Shown here piece after piece: positions 26,924-34,810 of a DNA stretch of 64,000 nt (position 1 is its first letter; the number at the start of each line of letters is the position of its first letter). The DNA lies in contig NZ_DASVGN010000009.1 in NCBI RefSeq assembly GCF_036379515.1, forward strand, positions 62,001 to 126,000. The letters are read 5' to 3'. The position numbers and the translations under genes are program-made. The notes beneath the pieces are model-generated. The model was not told the DNA's origin, did not search any database, and was given only the letters and a program-made list of their open reading frames with translations. The stretch is from Castellaniella sp036379515. Its GTDB lineage: Bacteria; Pseudomonadota; Gammaproteobacteria; Burkholderiales; Burkholderiaceae_B.

Positions 26924-26946
26924 GCCCCACGCCTGCGGAGTGGGGC
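26924..26946 (+). other. Intercistronic hairpin before the TRAP genes
   Basis: GCCCCAC (26924-26930) and GTGGGGC (26940-26946) form a perfect 7-bp stem with a nine-base loop, just upstream of the AGGAGA of the TRAP gene at 26963. There is no T-tract, so it is more likely an mRNA processing or stability element than a terminator. No gene lies in 26830-26962. Confidence 0.45.
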
Positions 26947-26962
26947 TCCACCAGGAGACAAC

Positions 26963-27523
26963 ATGCATACCCCTCTCGACACTGAGGCGGCTGCCGCCCT
27001 CGTATTGAATCCCGAACAGTTTGGCCCCGCAGGCCGCCTGCTGATGGGGGTGTCGAAGTTTTATGCGGCCGTGGGCGGACTCGCCTTTGTAGCCTTGGTG
27101 ATCATGTCGCTGATTTCGATCGTGGGCCGCAAGTTGTTCGCAGCACCCGTGCCTGGCGACATGGAAATCCTCATGATGGTGGCCGCGACCGCGTCGGCCA
27201 CGTTTTTTGCGTACTGCCATCTGGATGGGGGTGACGTCAAGATCGATTTCTTCACGGCGCATGCCGGGCCTCGCGTCGTTCATGGCCTCGATGCACTGGG
27301 TTCGCTCCTGGTGGGGCTGTTCGGGCTGTTGGTGGCCTGGCGCAGCTGGGTGGGCGCCATGTCGCTGATGGATTCGGGTGAGACCTCCACTGTCCTGGGG
27401 TGGCCTGTCTGGTTGGCACAGGCGGGCATGGTGCCGGGCTTCGTGCTCATGGGGCTGGCGGGGCTCTATATGAGCTTTCTGCATTTGCAGGCAGCGCGTC
27501 GGGCTATCCGGAGGGCCGCATGA
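26963..27523 (+). CDS. dctQ: TRAP transporter small membrane subunit (DctQ-like)
   Basis: A 186-residue membrane protein with four hydrophobic segments, at roughly residues 35-58, 65-85, 105-127 and 145-170, as usual for DctQ. The motif VPGDMEILMM is family-typical. It partners the large DctM subunit, with which it overlaps by four bases, to form the sodium-driven importer fed by the periplasmic protein encoded at 28937. CAGGAGA precedes the ATG. Confidence 0.88.
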   Translation: MHTPLDTEAAAALVLNPEQFGPAGRLLMGVSKFYAAVGGLAFVALVIMSLISIVGRKLFAAPVPGDMEILMMVAATASATFFAYCHLDGGDVKIDFFTAHAGPRVVHGLDALGSLLVGLFGLLVAWRSWVGAMSLMDSGETSTVLGWPVWLAQAGMVPGFVLMGLAGLYMSFLHLQAARRAIRRAA

Positions 27524-28857
27524 TGGACGGCATCACGATCGGTCTTTTGATGTTTGCCGTCTTGCTGGCGCTCATGGTGATCCGCATCCCCATTGGGATC
27601 TCGATGTTCATCGCGGGGGCGGGCGGTTATGTCTATCTTTCGGGCGGCAATTGGACACCGCTCATGGCTTCACTCAAGAACCTGGCCTACGCGCGCTTGT
27701 CCAACTATGACCTCGTCGTCATTCCGCTGTTCCTGCTCATGGGGCAGTTCGCCACGCATGGCGGCCTGAGCCGCAGTCTCTTTCGTTTCGTGAGTGCGTT
27801 CATCGGACATAAGCGCGGAGGTATTGCCATGGCGGCAGTCGGCACCTGCGCGGGGTTTGGTGCCATCTGCGGTTCTTCGCTGGCGACGGCCGCCACCATG
27901 GGACAGGTCGTGCTGCCCGAGTTGCGGCGCTACGGTTATGCGGGCAGCCTTGCGACGGGTACGCTGGCTGCGGGCGGCACGCTGGGAATCATGATTCCGC
28001 CTTCGGTGCCGCTCATCATCTACGCCATCCTTACGCAGGAATCCATTGGCAAGCTCTTCATGGCAGCCGTCATTCCCGGCGTGATCGCCATGCTGGGCTA
28101 CATGGCCGTGATCCAGATCATCGTGCACTGGAAGCCCGAGATGGGACCGGCTGGCCCGAAGGCTTCATGGACCGAGCGCATCGCCTCGTTGCTGCAGGTA
28201 GGCCCGGTACTTGCGGTCTTTTTCGTGGTCATCGTAGGCATCTACGCCGGTTGGGCCACGCCCACCGAGGCCGCCGCCATTGGTGCTGCAGCCTGCGGCA
28301 TCATTGCAGTAGTTTCAGGAGGCCTGCGCTGGCGCGGCCTGTTGGACAGCGCATTGGGCACTGCCCAGGCTACGGCAATGATCTATCTGGTCTTGCTGGG
28401 GGCCGACATGCTCAATGTGTCGCTGGCCGTCTCGCAAATGCCGGTCGAGCTTGCTCATTGGGTACAGGCAAGCGGGCTGTCGCCTTTTCTCATCATTGCG
28501 GCGGTTCTTCTGACCTACATTCTGCTGGGCTGCGTGATGGACTCCCTGGCCATGATATTGCTCACCATCCCGATTTTTTATCCCATGATCATGGGGCTCG
28601 ATTTTTACGGCATGAGTGTGGGCGACAAGTCCATCTGGTTCGGCATCCTTGCGTTGATGGTGGTGGAGATCGGGCTGGTGCATCCGCCAGTTGGCATGAA
28701 CGTCTACATCATCAATCGGATGGCGAAAGATATTCCTCTGACAGAAACCTTCAAGGGCGTGGTCCCGTTTCTCATGTCCGACTTCATCCGCATCGTGGCG
28801 CTGGTGGCTTTCCCCAGCCTGACCTTGATCCTGGTAAAGAGCTTTGGGGCCTTGTGA
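27520..28857 (+). CDS. dctM: TRAP transporter large membrane subunit (DctM-like)
   Basis: A 445-residue permease with about 12 hydrophobic segments. It carries DctM motifs such as LFLLMGQFATHGGLSR, CAGFGAICGSSLATAATMG and GGTLGIMIPPSVPLIIYAI. Two consecutive ATGs (27520, 27523) can start it; the first overlaps the dctQ stop. It is the transport channel of the TRAP system. Presence in one operon with arylglyoxylate-degrading enzymes suggests an aromatic or alpha-keto/hydroxy acid substrate (inference). Confidence 0.9.
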   Translation: MMDGITIGLLMFAVLLALMVIRIPIGISMFIAGAGGYVYLSGGNWTPLMASLKNLAYARLSNYDLVVIPLFLLMGQFATHGGLSRSLFRFVSAFIGHKRGGIAMAAVGTCAGFGAICGSSLATAATMGQVVLPELRRYGYAGSLATGTLAAGGTLGIMIPPSVPLIIYAILTQESIGKLFMAAVIPGVIAMLGYMAVIQIIVHWKPEMGPAGPKASWTERIASLLQVGPVLAVFFVVIVGIYAGWATPTEAAAIGAAACGIIAVVSGGLRWRGLLDSALGTAQATAMIYLVLLGADMLNVSLAVSQMPVELAHWVQASGLSPFLIIAAVLLTYILLGCVMDSLAMILLTIPIFYPMIMGLDFYGMSVGDKSIWFGILALMVVEIGLVHPPVGMNVYIINRMAKDIPLTETFKGVVPFLMSDFIRIVALVAFPSLTLILVKSFGAL

Positions 28858-28936
28858 TTGCAGAGGCTGAAGAAGATTTTGCAAGACCCGTGCAGGCGAC
28901 CCCGCGCAGCACGTCCATTCATGACAGGAGACATAA

Positions 28937-29974
28937 ATGAAATCTTCCAAAAAGACAGGCGTGGCACGACTGACGGTGCTGACGCTGGGCCTCACGCTGG
29001 CGGGAATGGCTCAGGCTGCCCCCCAGGTGGTGCTGAAGGTGGCGCACTTTCTGCCATCGAACTCGAATGCGCAGGTCACCATGATTCAGCCGTGGTGCGA
29101 CAAGATCGCCAAGGAATCGAATCAGCGCATGGTGTGTCAGATCTATCCGGCCATGCAGCTGGGGGGGACTCCGGCGCAGCTGTTTGATCAGGCCAAGGAC
29201 GGGATTGCAGACATCGTCTGGACGCTGCCTACGTATTCAGCAGGGCGTTTCACCAAGGCGGCCGTGTTCGAGTTGCCCTGGATGGAGCGCAACGCCGAAT
29301 CGGGCAGCCGTGCCCTGTGGAATTACACGCAAAAGTACGCCCTGGATGAATTCAAAGGGGTTCATCCCATTTTCATGCACGTGCATGGCGGCACCCTGCT
29401 GCACTTCGTCGGCAAGAAGCCCAAGACGCTGGAGGACATGAAAGGTCTGAAGATCCGCTCCGCCAACCGGGTCAACTCGCAGATGCTCACGGCCATTGGC
29501 GCCGTGCCGGTCCAGATGCCGCTGCCTGCCGTGCCCGATTCCATGTCCAAGGGCGTGGTGGACGGGGCCGCCGTTCCTTGGGAAGGGGTCCCGGCCATCA
29601 AGCTGGACGAAATTACGCGCTATCACTTCGATGTCCCGCAGGGTAAGCCCCGCATGGGCAATTCCATTTTTCTGTTCGGCATGAATCAGGCTCGCTACGA
29701 CAGCTTGCCGCCCGATCTGAAGAAAGTGATCGACGACAACAGCGGAGCAGATGTCTCTGCCTGGGCCGGGCGTGTAGCCTTCGATGAGAAAGAGGCCGAA
29801 TTCATGAAGACCTCAAAGGAAAACGGCAGCGTCTTCTATTACATGACCGACGCTGAATATGCGCGCTGGCAGGACGCCACGAAGGGCGTCGTGCAAGAGT
29901 GGATCAAGGCAGTCGACAAGAAGGGCGCCAATGGGCAGGAGCTTCTGAGCGCCGCCAAGGCGATGCTGCAGTAG
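28937..29974 (+). CDS. dctP: TRAP transporter periplasmic substrate-binding protein (DctP-like)
   Basis: A 345-residue secreted binding protein with a Sec signal peptide of about 27 residues ending GMAQA, then APQVVLKVAHFLP. DctP-family motifs are present: the MQLGGTPAQLFDQAKDGIADIVW region and KPKTLEDMKGLKIR, whose conserved Arg normally pairs with the ligand carboxylate. AGGAG precedes the ATG. It ends directly against the convergent AEC gene. The ligand is probably an aromatic carboxylate matching the upstream enzymes. Confidence 0.88.
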   Translation: MKSSKKTGVARLTVLTLGLTLAGMAQAAPQVVLKVAHFLPSNSNAQVTMIQPWCDKIAKESNQRMVCQIYPAMQLGGTPAQLFDQAKDGIADIVWTLPTYSAGRFTKAAVFELPWMERNAESGSRALWNYTQKYALDEFKGVHPIFMHVHGGTLLHFVGKKPKTLEDMKGLKIRSANRVNSQMLTAIGAVPVQMPLPAVPDSMSKGVVDGAAVPWEGVPAIKLDEITRYHFDVPQGKPRMGNSIFLFGMNQARYDSLPPDLKKVIDDNSGADVSAWAGRVAFDEKEAEFMKTSKENGSVFYYMTDAEYARWQDATKGVVQEWIKAVDKKGANGQELLSAAKAMLQ

Positions 29975-30904
29975 CTAGCCCACTATCCACATGACTAGCG
30001 TCAGCGTGAAGAATGACGTGACAGTGGAGATGAGCAGAACGGAGGCGCACCAGGTCTGCTCATCGTATTTCTGCGCCAGGATCGGAAAGATGCTCAGCAT
30101 CGGCACGGCAGCAATGACGACGCCGGCAGAGCGCAAGATGGGATCGGCGGGCGCGAACAGCAGCATCATGGCTGCGACCGCCAATGGGTGAAGGGTCAGC
30201 TTGCCGAAGCAGACCCACAGAATGCGCGGTAAATCGCCGCCAGGCCTGAGGCCTACCAGAGTGCCGCCAATCACGAAGAGCGCGACAGGGCCTGAAGCAA
30301 GCGCGAACATGTCCACGACCCGGGTCAGAGGAGTGGGCAGGTGAATCTGCAGCAGCGAGCAGACGAAGCCCGCGATGATGCCCAGAATCAGGGGGTTATG
30401 CAGCAAGCCCGAAAATAGGGCTGGCAGCGTGCGGAGGCGGCTGCGGCGATCGCCGTAGCCCGACTCGGCCAGTGCCAGAGCGAGCGGCAACATCACCAGG
30501 TTTTCGACCATCATGCTCAATGCGATGGCGATAGTGGCCTTGGACCCGAGGAACTGCAGTATCAGTGGAAATCCGATGAACCCGCTGTTGGAGACCGAAC
30601 TGCCCAGACCGGCCAGACTGATCACGGGCCGGGAGGACCCTTTCAGCAGCCGCGCTCCGCTGGCGGCCGCCGCGAACGCAATGAGCGACCCAACTGTGTA
30701 CGCGCCCAGATAATCCGGGTTGATGATCTCTGCGAAAGAGCGCTCAGCCAGAGCCTTGAAGAGCAGTGCAGGCAGTGCAATCTGGATGACGAACCGCCCC
30801 AGAACACGAATGTCGGCCTTGTCGTACGCACCCACGCGTACGGCGACGAATCCCAGTGCCATGGCAATGAACAAGGGACCGACGATGGACAGGATATTGA
30901 GCAT
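29975..30904 (-). CDS. AEC-family permease (auxin efflux carrier type)
   Basis: A 309-residue integral membrane protein with about ten hydrophobic segments and a pseudo-symmetric layout of the AEC family: PLFIAMALGFVAVRVG at the start, LGSSVSNSGFIGFPLILQFLG in the middle, IGGTLVGLRPG later. Members export or import malonate, malate or similar organic acids. It lies 47 bp after benE on the same strand and is probably cotranscribed; with BenE it suggests aromatic or organic acid movement, but the substrate is unknown. Confidence 0.82.
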   Translation of the reverse strand: MLNILSIVGPLFIAMALGFVAVRVGAYDKADIRVLGRFVIQIALPALLFKALAERSFAEIINPDYLGAYTVGSLIAFAAAASGARLLKGSSRPVISLAGLGSSVSNSGFIGFPLILQFLGSKATIAIALSMMVENLVMLPLALALAESGYGDRRSRLRTLPALFSGLLHNPLILGIIAGFVCSLLQIHLPTPLTRVVDMFALASGPVALFVIGGTLVGLRPGGDLPRILWVCFGKLTLHPLAVAAMMLLFAPADPILRSAGVVIAAVPMLSIFPILAQKYDEQTWCASVLLISTVTSFFTLTLVMWIVG

Positions 30905-30951
30905 GAACTAGCAGCGGTGGGACCGAAGAAGGCGTAGACCGTACAGGAGCA

Positions 30952-32148
30952 TCATGCAGCACGGGCCCTGAGAACCAGGTGGCAAATGCCGCCCAGCACC
31001 AGGCCCCAGAAGGCGCTACCGATCCCCAGCAGTGTCATGCCGGATGCGGTGGCCAGAAAGGTGACCAGTGCCGCGTCGCGGTGCTCGGGCACCTGCAGAG
31101 AGTCGTGGATTGAGCTGCTCAGCGTACCCAGCAGCGCGAGACCCGCGATGGCCGCCACGAGTTCGTGCGGAAAAGCCGCGAACAGTGCCACGACCGTCGC
31201 GCCAAAAATCCCTGTGAGGAAGTAAAACACACCCGCCCATACCGAGGCCTTGTACCGCTGCGAGGCATCGGGATCTGCGTCCGGGCTCATGCAGATGGCC
31301 GCCGTGATGGCAGCCAGGTTGAAGGCGAATCCGCCGAAGGGAGCGAGCAGCATGCCGGTGATTCCGGTCCAGGAAATCAGGGGGGAGGCAGGCACGCGGG
31401 CGTAGCCGTTGGCGCGCAGCACCGCCAGCCCAGGGATGTTTTGCGAGGTCATGGTCACGATGAAAAGTGGCAGCCCCACACCGATGAGCGATGCCGCAGA
31501 GAATTCGGGCGCCATCCAGACTGGGTGGGCCGGGGTCCAGTCCAGGCCGCTCAGCGATAGCGAACCTTGTGGCAGGGCCCAGAGGATGCCAACCAGCAGG
31601 GCCAGTGGGACGCTGTAGCGCGGCACCCAGCGCCGCGACAACAGGAACGTCGCAAACATGGCCAATACCAGGGTAGGCTGGCCGTGCATGGACGAAAACA
31701 GGTCCATGCCAAAGCGCAGCAGAATACCGGCCAGCATGGCCGAGGCCAGGTGTCGCGGGACCCAATCCATGAGTTTCTGAAACCAGCCGGTGACACCGCA
31801 CAACACGATGAGGGCAGAACTGGCAATGAAAATGCCGATGGCGTGCGGCAGTCCTACGCCGCCCAGGCTGGTGGCCAACAGCGCAGCGCCAGGCGTGGAC
31901 CATGCCGTGAGCACGGGGGCACGCCAGACCAGCGACAGCGTGATGCAGGTTACCCCCATGCCGATCCCCAATGCCCACATCCAGGAAGCCAGTTGCTCTG
32001 CGTTCGCACCCGCAGCACTCGCCGCCTGGAAGATGATCGCCACTGAACTGGTATAGCCCACCAGAACGGCGATGAAACCGGACGAGACCGAGGAGGGGCG
32101 CAGCCAGCCAGTGACGAGTCCCGGTGCGGAGTGCGTGTTTGATCTCAT
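30952..32148 (-). CDS. benE: Benzoate/H+ symporter family protein (BenE-like)
   Basis: A 398-residue membrane protein with about 12 hydrophobic segments. BenE-type features include the N-terminal SSVSSGFIAVLVGYTSSVAI, WSTPGAALL and LITWT-like LISWTGITGMLLAPFGGFAFNLAAITAAICM. BenE proteins import benzoate by proton symport. No benzoate ring-oxidation genes are nearby, so a hydroxy- or methoxybenzoate is as likely. Its start overlaps the stop of the EAL/HDOD gene by four bases (ATGA), implying coupled translation. Confidence 0.85.
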   Translation of the reverse strand: MRSNTHSAPGLVTGWLRPSSVSSGFIAVLVGYTSSVAIIFQAASAAGANAEQLASWMWALGIGMGVTCITLSLVWRAPVLTAWSTPGAALLATSLGGVGLPHAIGIFIASSALIVLCGVTGWFQKLMDWVPRHLASAMLAGILLRFGMDLFSSMHGQPTLVLAMFATFLLSRRWVPRYSVPLALLVGILWALPQGSLSLSGLDWTPAHPVWMAPEFSAASLIGVGLPLFIVTMTSQNIPGLAVLRANGYARVPASPLISWTGITGMLLAPFGGFAFNLAAITAAICMSPDADPDASQRYKASVWAGVFYFLTGIFGATVVALFAAFPHELVAAIAGLALLGTLSSSIHDSLQVPEHRDAALVTFLATASGMTLLGIGSAFWGLVLGGICHLVLRARAA

Positions 32149-33422
32149 GGTGCAGCGCGCGTGATGCCATGCGCCCAGACGAACGCGTTCTGTATGAGAG
32201 GATCAAGCATCTCGGGGTTCAGTCCCAGGGTGGTCAACAGAGGGGCGAGGTCCTCGACGTCGTCGCCGTTCGACGGAAAGATCAGCGTGGCCAGCCGCAG
32301 TTCCTGGCCAAGCTCGCCTTCACGCTGGAGCAGTGCCTGGCGAATTGGGACATCGAGTTCGACGTCGGACAACAGGCTCTGCATGGTGCTGTGAAAGATC
32401 TGATCCATGGGCGACAGGATACCCGTGGTGAAGGCGGCCTCCGCGCGGACGGCCTGCTCGGGGTGGCGCAGCGTGGAGAGCGCCTCCATCAGGTGCGCTC
32501 TGGCGCAGGCCTGGATGAGCGTGGGTGACAGGAACCCTGCGGCCCGGCCGGATTCGGTGTACATCAGCATCTGAATCCAGCGCTGCAGGTGGCGGCGACC
32601 CAGCAGCATGATGGCCTGGCTCAGCGACTCGACTTCCTGGCTCAGGCCGTAGGCCGGGGTATTCACCATGTCGAGCAGTGTCTTCACCAGTTCGGTGTCC
32701 CGCTGCAGGCTGGCCTGGATTTCGGGGATTTCCCCGCCGCCCATGATGAGCATGACCAGGCGCAGCAGCGTCTTCTGCCGAGGGGAGAGAGCGGTGCCCG
32801 AGGTGACGTCCGCCGGCTGGCCCCCCTCGAAAAGGGTGAAGCCCAGCAGCAGGAAGTTGTCCAATGCAGCCTTATTGGGCGTGCCGTCGGCCAGGAGCTG
32901 GCGCTTCGCCTGCTTGTGCTGGAAGCTCTGGCGGAAGATATCGGCCTTGGAACTGCGCGCTGGATTGAAGCTCACGACCTTGCAGAAAGGCAGCAAGGCC
33001 GAGTATTCGGCTTTCGCAGCGAGATCACCCTGAATCGAGCACTGCAGGCCGCCGTGGGCCAGGCCTTGCAGTGCCTGGATGATCTCGGGGGTAGCCTCGG
33101 TTCCTTCTGGCAATTCGACATAGGTCCGGTGGCGTGGCAACGTGAAGGCGAAGGGGCTTTTCAGCAGCGCAGGCGTACCGTCCAGCCAGTGGGGCACGTA
33201 CGCCAGGCAGGCATTGACCCCGTGGCTCCGAGCGGTCGACATCACCGCCATGCCAGGGTCCCGGTCCGTTTTCTCCGTGTCGGCCCACAGAACCCGCAAC
33301 CGGTAACCCGCCAGGCCTCGATTCTGGTCCAGAATCGGTTCACGGCGTAGTAAATAGGGGGGTAGGGCTGCCTGAGTTTCAGCCTGTTCGGCGACGGACT
33401 CGGTCGTCGAAGATGGTTCCAT
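32145..33422 (-). CDS. EAL-like/HDOD-domain signalling protein
   Basis: A 425-residue protein of YuxH-type architecture. An N-terminal EAL-like region (LLRREPILDQNRGLAGYRL at about residues 25-43) lacks the canonical EAL catalytic motif, so c-di-GMP hydrolysis is unlikely. The C-terminal half is an HDOD domain (EIPEIQASLQRDTELVKTLLDMVNTPAYGL and AIMLLGRRHLQRWIQMLMY regions). Such proteins usually serve in signal scaffolding. AGGAG precedes the ATG. Its coupling to benE by a four-base overlap is unusual. The promoter probably lies in 33423-33636, shared with the divergent aminotransferase gene. Confidence 0.8.
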   Translation of the reverse strand: MEPSSTTESVAEQAETQAALPPYLLRREPILDQNRGLAGYRLRVLWADTEKTDRDPGMAVMSTARSHGVNACLAYVPHWLDGTPALLKSPFAFTLPRHRTYVELPEGTEATPEIIQALQGLAHGGLQCSIQGDLAAKAEYSALLPFCKVVSFNPARSSKADIFRQSFQHKQAKRQLLADGTPNKAALDNFLLLGFTLFEGGQPADVTSGTALSPRQKTLLRLVMLIMGGGEIPEIQASLQRDTELVKTLLDMVNTPAYGLSQEVESLSQAIMLLGRRHLQRWIQMLMYTESGRAAGFLSPTLIQACARAHLMEALSTLRHPEQAVRAEAAFTTGILSPMDQIFHSTMQSLLSDVELDVPIRQALLQREGELGQELRLATLIFPSNGDDVEDLAPLLTTLGLNPEMLDPLIQNAFVWAHGITRAAP

Positions 33423-33636
33423 GGTGTCTCCTCTTGTCGCGGTTGCTTGCGCACTGCGTGGCGTGGTTCGCCGTGTTATGGTGTTGTCTCGTCAGGTATA
33501 CGACCGGCTCCTGCGGCGCTTGCCGGGCTTGGTGATCTCCGACGGGAAGCTGCTATTGTACTGGCCGGTGCGCGCGGCCATACGCCCGACATCGGTCTAC
33601 AATCGGCCTATTCTTTTGCTTTTGACGGAGAGGCTC

Positions 33637-34764
33637 ATGCCTGGATTGCTACCCAATGTAGACCCCGAGGGGCTGCTGGAATACTCAGTGGTCTATACCG
33701 ATCGGGCCCTGAACCATATGTCTCAGGCCTTTCAGGCGGTGATGCGTGACATCTCTCGTACGCTCAAGTCGGTGTATGGTGCGCATTCAGCCATCGTCGT
33801 GCCGGGTAGCGGTACCTTTGGCATGGAAGCCGTGGCGCGGCAGTTTGCCAGTGGCAAGCGCGCATTGGTGATTCGCAACGGCTGGTTCAGCTATCGCTGG
33901 ACGCAAATTTTTGAAGTCGGCAATATTCCGGCAGAATCCCAGGTGCTGAAGGCTCGTCCCATCGAAGCGGGCAACCAGCCTTATTTTGCACCTCCCCCCG
34001 TCGAAGAAGTCATTGCGGCAGTGCGTGAGTTCAAGCCCGACGTGGTCTTCGCGGCGCACGTGGAAACCGCCTCGGGCATCCGCCTGCCAGATGGCTATAT
34101 TCGTCAGGTGGCGGATGCCGTGCATGCTGTGGGTGGTTTGTTCGTCCTGGATTGCATTGCCTCCGGCACGATCTGGGTCAACATGAAAGACGTGCACGTC
34201 GATGTAATTGTGTCGGCCCCGCAAAAGGGCTGGACGTCTTCGGCCTGCTGCGGTCTGGTCATGCTGGGTGACGAAGCTCGCCGGCGCATCGAGACCACCC
34301 AAAGCACCAGCTTTGCCTGCGACCTGCGCAAATGGTTGGGCGTGATGGAGGCTTACGAAAAGGGGGGGCACGCCTATTACACGACGCTACCGACGGATTC
34401 CCTGATCATCCTGCGCAACGTCATGGCTGAAACCGAAGCCTATGGTTTTGACAAGGTGCGTGACGAGCAGCAGCAACTGGGCGATTCCGTGCGCAAGCTG
34501 CTGCGCCGACGCGGTTTCAAGAGTGTGGCTGCGCCGGGGTTCGAGGCACCGGGTGTGGTGGTGAGCTACACCACAGACGACGGCATTCATTCCACCAGCA
34601 AGTTTGCGCAGGTGGGGGTTCAGGCGGCGGCGGGCGTGCCACTGGCCTGCGACGAACCGCAAGGGTTCAAGACCTTCCGCATTGGGCTCTTTGGGCTGGA
34701 TAAGTTGCACAACGTGCAGCGCACGGTCGACACCTTGGCTGCTGCGCTTGACCGCATGCAATAG
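33637..34764 (+). CDS. Class V aminotransferase, alanine-glyoxylate/serine-glyoxylate type
   Basis: A 375-residue PLP enzyme. Lys197 in SAPQKGWTSSA is the PLP lysine, with the preceding Asp in FVLDCIASG binding the pyridine nitrogen. The N-terminus MPGLLPNVDPEGLLEYSVVYTDR fits the family; GACGGAGAGG precedes the ATG at 33637. The frame is open back to 33421 but that part shows no homology. It transfers an amino group from alanine or serine to glyoxylate or a related keto acid in the cytoplasm. It is not obviously linked to the aromatic genes. Confidence 0.85.
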   Translation: MPGLLPNVDPEGLLEYSVVYTDRALNHMSQAFQAVMRDISRTLKSVYGAHSAIVVPGSGTFGMEAVARQFASGKRALVIRNGWFSYRWTQIFEVGNIPAESQVLKARPIEAGNQPYFAPPPVEEVIAAVREFKPDVVFAAHVETASGIRLPDGYIRQVADAVHAVGGLFVLDCIASGTIWVNMKDVHVDVIVSAPQKGWTSSACCGLVMLGDEARRRIETTQSTSFACDLRKWLGVMEAYEKGGHAYYTTLPTDSLIILRNVMAETEAYGFDKVRDEQQQLGDSVRKLLRRRGFKSVAAPGFEAPGVVVSYTTDDGIHSTSKFAQVGVQAAAGVPLACDEPQGFKTFRIGLFGLDKLHNVQRTVDTLAAALDRMQ

Positions 34765-34784
34765 CCTTCTGCGGGCTGCGCGCA

Positions 34785-34810
34785 AATGGCCGGGCATCTG
34801 CCCGGCCATT
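34785..34810. terminator. Bidirectional terminator between aminotransferase and dnaE2
   Basis: AATGGCCGGG (34785-34794) and CCCGGCCATT (34801-34810) form a perfect 10-bp stem with a six-base loop. TTATT follows on the plus strand. The gene on the minus strand ends at 34811, directly beside it, so it can serve both directions. Confidence 0.75.
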
